33,075 nucleotides of DNA from a virus. The notes under the pieces are model-generated. The model searched no databases and was not told the DNA's origin. It worked only from the letters and a program-made list of their open reading frames with translations. The stretch covers positions 1-33,075 of the IMG/VR virus record IMGVR_UViG_3300042465_003753. One strand, 5' to 3'. Positions within the stretch are counted from its first letter, which is position 1, and every line of letters begins with the position of its first letter. Shown here piece after piece: positions 1 to 6,584 of the stretch. The position numbers and the translations under genes were made by a program.

Positions 1-119
1 GTGCAATTGGTGATGCAGCTAGGAAGGCGTGGTATGACTTACACCCCGATTGGTTTGAGGAAATCTATGGTAAGAACTTTGTTCTTATTACTCCTCTGCC
101 TGATAACTCTAAGGAGTAA
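1..119 (+). CDS. 3' end of an upstream phage gene (partial)
   Basis: Reading from base 3, an open frame without internal stops runs to TAA at 117-119 and gives about 38 residues ending in PLPDNSKE. The composition (Trp, Tyr, Phe, acidic residues, a KAWYDLHPDWFEEIYG segment) looks like real protein, so I read it as the C-terminus of a gene whose start lies left of the window. It overlaps the signal-peptide region of the next gene (67 onward) in another frame. An AAGGAG at 111-116 sits just before its stop. I do not recognise the family and too little is visible to assign a function. Confidence 0.55.
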   Translation, partial: AIGDAARKAWYDLHPDWFEEIYGKNFVLITPLPDNSKE

Positions 120-1362
120 TTATGCTGAAGCAAATTGTTACGCAAGTCAGTGGCAAAATAATATGCCTGTTTTTTCAAGTCTTAGCGTTGCTCAAGGCAC
201 TACTATGCAAGCCTGTCAGTTACTTGCGTGCCAAATATACCCGAATATCCCAGAATGCCCGCAATTTTTATCTCCTGAACCTCCTGCGTGTTCCGACAGG
301 GTCGAATATCAATCTATTGCGTGTGAACCTAATAACAGTGGGGCAGTTAATCAAAGCCGCACTTATCAGTGTAAAAGTCAATCTTTTACAGATTGGGTCA
401 CTACTTCTAACAATTGCACGCCAAATCCGCCAACTTGTACCTACAGCGCAATCACCGAGGAAAGGCAAACCTGTGGGGATAACCAAATCGGCTCGATCAC
501 CTATAAGCGTGAGCAAAACTGCCCAGACCAATACGGTCAGCCCATTGATTCAGGATGGTACGAAATATCAAGGTCGTGCCAAGCGGCACCGCCAACGTGT
601 CAAACAACCGTTGAAAGCCAATCCTTAGTATGTCCAGTAAACTTTTCAGGGACAATACAGCAAGCCAAGACAAACACTTGTCCAGACCCTTATGGTCAGC
701 CAGTGCAAGGCAGTTGGGCCACTGTGTCCAATTCATGCACACCAGACCCAGCAACGTGTTCAGCATCAACGCAAATTAGGACTTTATCGTGTCAAGAGGA
801 TTACGTGGGGGCGATAACAGAGAACAGGATGTCGAGCTGCGCGACACCTTACAGCGAGCCTGTGTGGAGCAACTGGATGGTGACACAGGACACTTGCGTC
901 AAGAGTCCAACCAACGTAACGAATATGAGCAGTCCATTGAATCCAGTCAGTCCAATAGCACCAACGATGCAGGAGACAGTAGTACAGCAACAAGAGCAGC
1001 CAGCAATGGAGATGCCGAGCATACCAGCTACCCCTGCGCCCACTGCAACGACTACGACACAAGAGACAACACAAACACCTACAGCACCGCAAGCACCCAA
1101 GGGCAAGGAATTAGTGCCAGGCTTTGGGATTGTGTTGAGCCTAGAGATTTTAAACAAGCCTATGCAGATTCAAGAGATTCAATTGAACGATGCACTGGCA
1201 TACCAGCAGGAGTTACCGTATGAGCTTAAAGGAAACCAAGGAATCTTACTCGAACTACTCAGCGAAAACGCTATTATTAGTGATTTTTGGAGTATTAGCA
1301 CCGCTAGGTGGGACAGTTTACGTAGGAATAACGACTTACAACCGTGTTATAGCTGCGACTGA
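67..1362 (+). CDS. Exported protein with four Cys-rich repeats
   Basis: The predicted product is 431 residues from ATG 67, which has GAGG at 57-60 as ribosome site. The N-terminus is a classic signal peptide (MVRTLFLLLLCLITL, then AEA before the mature NCYASQ). Four repeats of about 50 residues follow (roughly residues 70-285), each with four Cys in the order C-x10to12-C-x13-C-x13to16-C and a conserved Trp; two contain PYGQP. This resembles thrombospondin type 1-like folds, stabilised by disulfides. A Pro/Thr/Gln-rich linker and a short C-terminal segment come next. Phage genes with cleavable signals are uncommon, and a disulfide-rich product implies a periplasmic or surface role, but the function is unknown. 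It sits just before the lysis genes, so a lysis-stage or cell-surface role is possible. The last 143 bases overlap the next gene. Open reading in frame 1 continues back to base 1, but ATG 67 fits the signal peptide best. Confidence 0.7.
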   Translation: MVRTLFLLLLCLITLRSNYAEANCYASQWQNNMPVFSSLSVAQGTTMQACQLLACQIYPNIPECPQFLSPEPPACSDRVEYQSIACEPNNSGAVNQSRTYQCKSQSFTDWVTTSNNCTPNPPTCTYSAITEERQTCGDNQIGSITYKREQNCPDQYGQPIDSGWYEISRSCQAAPPTCQTTVESQSLVCPVNFSGTIQQAKTNTCPDPYGQPVQGSWATVSNSCTPDPATCSASTQIRTLSCQEDYVGAITENRMSSCATPYSEPVWSNWMVTQDTCVKSPTNVTNMSSPLNPVSPIAPTMQETVVQQQEQPAMEMPSIPATPAPTATTTTQETTQTPTAPQAPKGKELVPGFGIVLSLEILNKPMQIQEIQLNDALAYQQELPYELKGNQGILLELLSENAIISDFWSISTARWDSLRRNNDLQPCYSCD

Positions 1363-1690
1363 AGCCATTGAAGCTGCCAAGCCATACGATGATACTGAGT
1401 TAAGGGCTGAGGTAAATGCACTTAAGGTTCAATTGGCTGCACAGCAATCATCTGTAAACACAGTTAAAGACAGCATGGTGACTACATCAAACCAGCTTGT
1501 ATCAATGCAAGAGAAGGTGTCTAACGCTATCGGAACGGCTAACGAGGCTAAGGCCATCACTAACGGTAACGTGCGTGAAACGGCTGCGTCTTTAATGGGT
1601 GTACGCGAAGAAATGAAAGCTACAAGAGAAGGCATTGAATCACAACTTAAAGCACTTAAACGAGCAACATCTAACCCATTAGGAAATTAA
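1220..1690 (+). CDS. Single-pass membrane protein with coiled-coil tail, lysis region
   Basis: A 156-residue protein with a start at ATG 1220, backed by CAGGAG at 1207-1212. A short polar N-terminus is followed by one hydrophobic segment (about residues 17-39) and then a long helical, heptad-rich region (about 58-147) with little hydrophobicity otherwise. This architecture is seen in inner-membrane spanin-like and other lysis-associated phage proteins, but no lipoprotein partner is visible and I cannot assign it. Its first 143 bases overlap the end of the Cys-rich gene in another frame; two bases separate it from the holin-like gene downstream. The position between an exported protein and holin/lysozyme suggests an envelope role late in infection. 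Confidence 0.7.
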   Translation: MSLKETKESYSNYSAKTLLLVIFGVLAPLGGTVYVGITTYNRVIAATEAIEAAKPYDDTELRAEVNALKVQLAAQQSSVNTVKDSMVTTSNQLVSMQEKVSNAIGTANEAKAITNGNVRETAASLMGVREEMKATREGIESQLKALKRATSNPLGN

Positions 1691-1692
1691 TT

Positions 1693-2190
1693 ATGTTATC
1701 TATTATCTCAGGTTTATTAGGCATAGGTTCATCAGCCCTGCCAAGTTTGTTAAGCTTCTTTCAACAAAAGGGTGATCAGAAGCATGAAATGGCTATGGCT
1801 CGCTTGCAAACAGAACGTGAAGCAGCAATGGCCGCAGCTGGTTTTGCATCGCAAGAAAAGATTGAAGCCATTAAGCTAGACGAAATCGAAGTGCAAACTT
1901 ACGCACAAGAACGCGAGGCTTTATATAACCACGACATGAAAATCATGGACAAGGCCTCACAATCAGTTGTTGATCTTAATGGTAAGGTTCGTCCTTACAT
2001 TGCATTTACGTTTGTTGGATTGCTTGTATTCATTGATGTAGCTGGCTTTGTTTGGGCAGTTAAAACAGGTGTAGATTTTACAACAGCTATGGGGTTAGTA
2101 TTCTCTGATGATGAGATGGCTATAGTTTCAAGTATAATCGGTTTCTACTTTGGTTCACGCCAATGGGAAAAACATCGTGAAAGTAAGTAA
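1693..2190 (+). CDS. Three-segment holin-like protein (GTA-holin type)
   Basis: A 165-residue protein with a hydrophobic N-terminus (about 1-23), a long charged helical middle (25-95), then two hydrophobic segments at about 101-123 (preceded by KVRP) and 141-156, ending with a charged QWEKHRESK tail. The pattern of three membrane segments separated by an Ala/Glu/Gln-rich helix, with V-R-P before the second, matches the three-TM holin family known from gene transfer agents and many phages. Such proteins form inner-membrane lesions that let the endolysin reach the wall. It overlaps the lysozyme gene that follows, a normal holin-endolysin order. Family assignment is by pattern and was not confirmed by a search. 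Confidence 0.75.
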   Translation: MLSIISGLLGIGSSALPSLLSFFQQKGDQKHEMAMARLQTEREAAMAAAGFASQEKIEAIKLDEIEVQTYAQEREALYNHDMKIMDKASQSVVDLNGKVRPYIAFTFVGLLVFIDVAGFVWAVKTGVDFTTAMGLVFSDDEMAIVSSIIGFYFGSRQWEKHRESK

Positions 2191-2668
2191 AGAACTAATT
2201 AAAATGTTGAAGCACCATGAAGGTGTGAGATACAAACCGTACCAATGCCCTGCTGGATTGTGGACTATAGGTGTTGGCCATGTAATGTACCCAGAGCAAG
2301 CAAAGATACCGTCCAGCATAGAGGGCATGGCTAAGCGTAAGGCGTACCCGTTAAAACCTGAAGATAACCGTAGATGGAGCGAGGAAGAAGTTGACTCAAT
2401 ATTGGCTAAGGATGTCGTACGATTTGAACGAGGGGTTGAACGTTATCTACCTATCAAACTTTCACAGAATGAATTTGATTCTTTGGTCAGCTTTAGCTTT
2501 AACCTTGGTCTGGGCGTACTGCAGCGGTCAACCCTCCGTCAAGCGCTTTTACGCGGGGATAAAACGGCGGCTATACAAAGTCTACTCAAGTATAACAAAG
2601 CAGGCGGTAAGGTACTAAAAGGTTTGGACAACAGGCGTAAAGACGAAGCAGCTTTGTTTTTGTCTTAA
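2177..2668 (+). CDS. Endolysin, T4-type lysozyme (GH24 muramidase)
   Basis: A 163-residue enzyme predicted to cleave the N-acetylmuramic acid-N-acetylglucosamine bond of peptidoglycan at the end of infection. The signature is clear: Glu15 in HHEG, then eight residues to Cys24, then five to Thr30 in WTIGVGH, the E-x8-(D/C)-x5-T arrangement of phage lysozymes, with Cys in the Asp position as in many members. A later FSFNLGLG segment is also typical. I chose GTG 2177 because VKVSKELIKMLKHHEG aligns with normal lysozyme N-termini; an upstream TTG at 2150 and the internal ATG 2204 fit less well. No signal or SAR segment is visible, so export needs the holin. The start lies inside the holin-like gene (14-base overlap). 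Confidence 0.9.
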   Translation: MKVSKELIKMLKHHEGVRYKPYQCPAGLWTIGVGHVMYPEQAKIPSSIEGMAKRKAYPLKPEDNRRWSEEEVDSILAKDVVRFERGVERYLPIKLSQNEFDSLVSFSFNLGLGVLQRSTLRQALLRGDKTAAIQSLLKYNKAGGKVLKGLDNRRKDEAALFLS

Positions 2669-2673
2669 CTCTG

Positions 2674-2702
2674 TATATTTTTCAATGGTTTTGGCTTATA
2701 AT
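2674..2702 (+). promoter_or_regulatory. Probable sigma70 promoter for the virion module
   Basis: CTG precedes TATATT (2674-2679), then 17 bases, then TATAAT (2697-2702). The upstream element is a poor -35 alone, but the CTGTATA context matches the other promoters of this phage (CTG-TTTACA or CTG-TATACA). The -10 lies in a bulged hairpin-capable stretch (2689-2712). Unlike the early promoters, no perfect inverted repeat follows at the start site. It lies in the 96-base gap between lysozyme and adaptor genes. Confidence 0.45.
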
Positions 2703-2764
2703 AGGCCGAAAATACTAGTAACGTCGACATGCTGTCTTGAGCAAGTCACCAGTGAGGGATCACA

Positions 2765-3409
2765 ATGGCTTACACAATGACATTTAACTCGTTGCAAGTT
2801 GACCTTAGACGGTACTTGGAACGTGGCTTTACATTAGCAGACGACCCATACGTCTACGAACAACTACCCCGCCTGATCAACATGGCTGAGCGTAGAATTG
2901 CACGCGATCTTAAAATCCAAGGCTTTATTGTCCCTGTCACTACGACGTTTTCCCAAGGTGTGGCTACATACCAGAAGCCGGATCGTTGGCGTGATACCAT
3001 CAGCATGACATTCAATAATGGTGGTAATCTAACTCCGATCTTTACTAGATCTTATGAGTATTGCCGAAACTATTGGCCGAATGAAACAAGCGAAGCACCA
3101 CCTGAATTTTACGCTGACTATGACTATTCGCATTGGTTGATCGTACCTACTCCTGATGATGACTACACGGCAGAGATCCTATACTATGAATTGCCAGTGT
3201 TACTAGATGACAGCACTCAGACTAATTGGCTAACAGACTACGCCCCTAACTTATTGTTATACGGCGCTCTGCTAGAAGCTACCCCATTCTTAAAAAATGA
3301 TGATCGCATTACCACATGGCAAAACTTCTATCAGTCTGCCGCTAACGCATTGAACACTGAAGATCTTAAGAAAATTACCGATCGCGACGCATCTAGGACG
3401 GAGGCGTAA
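2765..3409 (+). CDS. Head-tail adaptor protein (podovirus SU10-type)
   Basis: A 214-residue protein whose N-terminal half has the helical LPRLINMAERRIARDLK segment typical of the adaptor family that sits below the portal in short-tailed phages (SU10-like and related groups). The C-terminal half is Tyr/Trp-rich with YYELPVLLDD and NWLTDYAPNLLLYGAL, also characteristic. The adaptor ring connects the portal to the nozzle/tail. A GTGAGGGATCACA stretch before ATG 2765 supplies the ribosome site. It heads the virion operon and its stop overlaps the next start (TAATG). Assignment is from recalled family features, not a search. Confidence 0.75.
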   Translation: MAYTMTFNSLQVDLRRYLERGFTLADDPYVYEQLPRLINMAERRIARDLKIQGFIVPVTTTFSQGVATYQKPDRWRDTISMTFNNGGNLTPIFTRSYEYCRNYWPNETSEAPPEFYADYDYSHWLIVPTPDDDYTAEILYYELPVLLDDSTQTNWLTDYAPNLLLYGALLEATPFLKNDDRITTWQNFYQSAANALNTEDLKKITDRDASRTEA

Positions 3410-4467
3410 TGTCATTTACCAATGTCTTCACTGGCTCAACCATCTACCCTACGGTGGTAGCGCTTACCAAGTTGGACATGACTGCCAATGTGGTATTGTA
3501 TTGGCCGACTGAAACTGCGATAGGCGTACCTTTAGCGTCAGAGATTGTTGAGATAACAAGCTCCACCTCTGCTAACTGGACGATAAGAGTGCCGGACGCG
3601 ATGTTAGTGTCTGTTGGTCAAACTATTCTATTTAATAACCGCACTGGTGTAGCAATCAGCGTTGTTGACTACAACAGCAACCCTATCGTGTCTGTATCTC
3701 CTGGGACACAGTGGCAGATCTATCTAGCGACTAACACAACTCAAGCTGGTGTATGGCGTCAGTACCAGTTTGGCGCAGCAACATCCACAGCAAATGCAGC
3801 TGCTTTGGCAGGACACGGTTTGCGTGCGATTGGCTCAGAGTTAGAGACAGCCGTTATTGTTGAGTACGTCACATCAAACAGAACGCTAACAGAGGCCGAC
3901 CACGCAGGGTTCTTTAACTGGGAAACTGCAGGCACCGGCACGATAACTTTGCCAGAGACAACAGGCTTAAGCTCGGCATGGTACGTTTATATACGAAACA
4001 CTGGTAACGGTACACTTACTGTAGACACAGTTGGTGTGGCAGAGATTAATCACGCTGCGACATTGGTTTTCTCACCTGGCGACTCAGCAATGATTGCCAA
4101 CGACGGAACAAACTATTACACAGTTGGTTTTGGTCAGAGCGCTATCTTCGCCTTTGACTACACGGAAATTAACGTGGGTGGCGGTACAGACTACATTCTG
4201 ACTGGTAACGAACTAAACCGCATTGCCTATCAATTTACAGGCGTGCTAACAGCAAACGTAACCGTCATTGTTCCTGCTACTGTTCAACAGTACTGGGTAT
4301 TCAATAATACTACTGGCGGCTTTGATTTAAGCGTAGGTACTGCCACTCAGGTTTCACCTTTAATTGTTACACAAACGCTGCGCACCATTGCTTATTGCGA
4401 CGGCGCAGACGTGGTACCCGCGGTAACGTCATTCGTAACAGGTACAATTAGTGGGGGCTCGTTCTAA
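3409..4467 (+). CDS. Beta-rich virion protein, unknown role
   Basis: The product is 352 residues, rich in Thr, Val, Gly, Asn and Ala and almost without Cys, with short alternating hydrophobic/polar stretches typical of beta-structured phage structural proteins. Segments such as SAWYVYIRNTGNGTLTVDT and YWVFNNTTGGFDLSVGT look like repeated beta-sandwich or spike-decorating modules, and the two halves appear to repeat this theme. It is coupled to the adaptor gene upstream and to the nozzle-like gene downstream by TAATG overlaps. The position suggests a tail or tail-fibre-associated component. I do not recognise a specific family. Confidence 0.6.
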   Translation: MSFTNVFTGSTIYPTVVALTKLDMTANVVLYWPTETAIGVPLASEIVEITSSTSANWTIRVPDAMLVSVGQTILFNNRTGVAISVVDYNSNPIVSVSPGTQWQIYLATNTTQAGVWRQYQFGAATSTANAAALAGHGLRAIGSELETAVIVEYVTSNRTLTEADHAGFFNWETAGTGTITLPETTGLSSAWYVYIRNTGNGTLTVDTVGVAEINHAATLVFSPGDSAMIANDGTNYYTVGFGQSAIFAFDYTEINVGGGTDYILTGNELNRIAYQFTGVLTANVTVIVPATVQQYWVFNNTTGGFDLSVGTATQVSPLIVTQTLRTIAYCDGADVVPAVTSFVTGTISGGSF

Positions 4468-6311
4468 TGGCCGCATCTGTTATTATCTTAAAGTCAGGTC
4501 CTGGCATTAAGCGTGACGGCACCATCTTTGAGGGTGACTTCTACGTCGACGGTGAGTGGGTACGTTTTCAACGTGGTTTGCCACGTAAGATATGGGGCTA
4601 CCGCGCTATTTCATTATATCTACCACAGATTGTTAGAGGCCTAAACACTTTTGTGCAAAATCAATTGGTTTATACGCACGCTGGTTCACGAGACACAGTT
4701 AAACGGTTCACAATCAATAGTTCGTTTATTCCTTCTGTGGTTAGCGACCGTACACCAGTAGACGTTGGCGCTACAGGTACAGTAACCTTAACAGGCGGTG
4801 GCTCTGGCTCTGTCAATAGCGTTACAGTTAATGGTGTAACAATTACATCAGGCGCGGTTGCGTTCTCTGTGGACTTAGCAACAACGGCGACAGCGGTGGC
4901 TGCAAACATCACAGCGTACACATCAACCCCTGACTACACAGCAGTAGCGGTTGGCAGCGTGATAACTATCACGGCCTCGACAGGTGGATCAGCTAGCAAC
5001 GGCTTTGTTGTAGCGACAACCTTAACAACTATAACAGCGACCACGACTAACATGACCGGTGGCTCAAACGGATTGATTGTTGACAATAACAACACTTGGA
5101 TGTTTGACGTGATGTTTGACTCAGTCTCGTTAGACAACTTGTTGGTTGCTTCAGTTGCACCTAACTTAACAGCGATTGATTCTTCAGCTGACGGCCAAAT
5201 ATTTACAGGCAACGTGCTTGGCACCGCGCCGTTGGTTAAAGTTGAACTCCCTCCTAACGCCAACGCCTCTGGCGGCATGGTTGTGCTTCACCCTTACTTG
5301 TTCTACTACGGTACGGCTGGTATTGTTGGTTGGTCAGTACCTGGCGACCCTAGAGACTTAACTGGTTCAGGTTCAGGCCAAGCTAGGATTGCTGGTCAAA
5401 AGATTGTTAAAGGTTTGCCATTACGTGCTGGTGCAGGCTCTGCGCCTGCCGGTTTATTCTGGGCGTACAATGCACTGATTCGATCAACCTTTACAGGTGG
5501 GGCTACCACATTCCAGTTTGATACTATCTCAGCTGAGACAACGATACTAAGCCCAAACAGCGTGATTGAGTATGACGGTATTTACTACTGGTGCGGTGTT
5601 GATCGATTCTTAATGTTTAACGGTGTGGTGCGTGAACTAGCAAACACAATGAACCTCAACTTCTTTTTTGATAGTCTAAATAAAGAACAGACACAAAAAG
5701 TATTTGCAACCAAGGTGCCACGCTTTGGCGAGATCTGGTGGTGCTTCCCATTGGGTACCAGTGAAGAGTGCAACCATGCTATCATTTACAATGTACGCGA
5801 GAATACGTGGTATGACACACCTTTGCCTAACTCAGGCCGATCAGCTGGTTCATTCGTACCATTCTTTGCTGCACCATTGACTACTGGCGTAACTAACCAA
5901 AATGGTTTGGGCTACAAGGTTTGGCTACAAGAGCAAGGCTTGGATGAGATTGATGGTACATCGGTTAACGCAATCGTCTCTTACTTTCAAACGTCCGACC
6001 TTTCATTAGCCGTGTTAAACAATCAAAACCGCAAGGTTAAGATTAGCTACATCGAGCCTGACTTTGTGCAAACAGGTGATATGACAGTTGAAGTTATTGG
6101 TCGTGCCAACGCTAGAGCGCCAACTGTGACTAGTAATGTGGTGACGTTTGTGGCTAACCCTGGTTCTGATCCTGCTGCGCAGATTGTGCCTTTCAAAGAG
6201 CAACGCCGCGAGATGCGAGTCAAATTTACAAGCAACGCCGTTGGCGGGGACTATCAAATGGGCCAAGTGCTAATGCACATTGAACCAGGCGATGGTACAA
6301 TCACAGGATGA
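4467..6311 (+). CDS. Probable tail nozzle / tail tube protein with inserted beta domain
   Basis: A 614-residue protein. Residues 10-50 (GPGIKRDGTIFEGDFYVDG, then W-VRFQRGLPRKIWGY) and the later IWWCFPLGTSEECNHAIIYN, NTWYDTPLP and GYKVWLQEQGLDEIDG blocks are the pattern I associate with podovirus nozzle/tail-stabilising proteins, which form a propeller-like hub below the adaptor. A Gly/Thr/Val-rich block at about residues 100-203 (GTVTLTGGGSGSVNSVTV onward) looks like an inserted independent beta domain of a type that recurs in unrelated phage virion proteins. Gene order after adaptor supports the call. Its end overlaps the next small gene by four bases. Confidence 0.6.
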   Translation: MAASVIILKSGPGIKRDGTIFEGDFYVDGEWVRFQRGLPRKIWGYRAISLYLPQIVRGLNTFVQNQLVYTHAGSRDTVKRFTINSSFIPSVVSDRTPVDVGATGTVTLTGGGSGSVNSVTVNGVTITSGAVAFSVDLATTATAVAANITAYTSTPDYTAVAVGSVITITASTGGSASNGFVVATTLTTITATTTNMTGGSNGLIVDNNNTWMFDVMFDSVSLDNLLVASVAPNLTAIDSSADGQIFTGNVLGTAPLVKVELPPNANASGGMVVLHPYLFYYGTAGIVGWSVPGDPRDLTGSGSGQARIAGQKIVKGLPLRAGAGSAPAGLFWAYNALIRSTFTGGATTFQFDTISAETTILSPNSVIEYDGIYYWCGVDRFLMFNGVVRELANTMNLNFFFDSLNKEQTQKVFATKVPRFGEIWWCFPLGTSEECNHAIIYNVRENTWYDTPLPNSGRSAGSFVPFFAAPLTTGVTNQNGLGYKVWLQEQGLDEIDGTSVNAIVSYFQTSDLSLAVLNNQNRKVKISYIEPDFVQTGDMTVEVIGRANARAPTVTSNVVTFVANPGSDPAAQIVPFKEQRREMRVKFTSNAVGGDYQMGQVLMHIEPGDGTITG

Positions 6312-6547
6312 GTTTCAATATTACGTTGCCTGTTGGGTTGGGTCTTACTGACTGGGCAGATCAGATTACATTTGACTTAGACAACCAGACATCTTTGTCT
6401 AAATTAACAGATGAGGACCAGTGGCAAGATTGGGCAGTTCAGTTTGTAACAGCAACCGGATTGGCTGGTTATAACGTACCTACGCCGTATGGTTTTGATA
6501 ATTGGCAACCGTGGGCAGATAGTTTGTGTAAAGCATTACAAGCATAA
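6308..6547 (+). CDS. Small acidic virion-module protein, unknown
   Basis: A 79-residue protein starting at an ATG that overlaps the stop of the nozzle-like gene (ATGA). It is acidic and Trp-rich (five Trp, several in W-Q-D-W or W-A-D contexts) with no membrane segment. Its place between nozzle and internal-protein genes and the translational coupling suggest a small structural or assembly factor. I do not recognise it. Confidence 0.6.
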   Translation: MSFNITLPVGLGLTDWADQITFDLDNQTSLSKLTDEDQWQDWAVQFVTATGLAGYNVPTPYGFDNWQPWADSLCKALQA

Positions 6548-6584
6548 TATTTTATAGATCACTTTTAATAGTACGGGTGGCATC

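Noticed and set aside
784-1157. Leftward open frames opposite the Cys-rich gene
   Set aside because: Cys/Trp/Leu and Val/Gly low-complexity products arise from the repeats of the true gene; no start signals.
2150-2176. TTG 2150 as the lysozyme start
   Set aside because: It would add nine residues (MVHANGKNI) not seen in the family; GTG 2177 gives the normal N-terminus.
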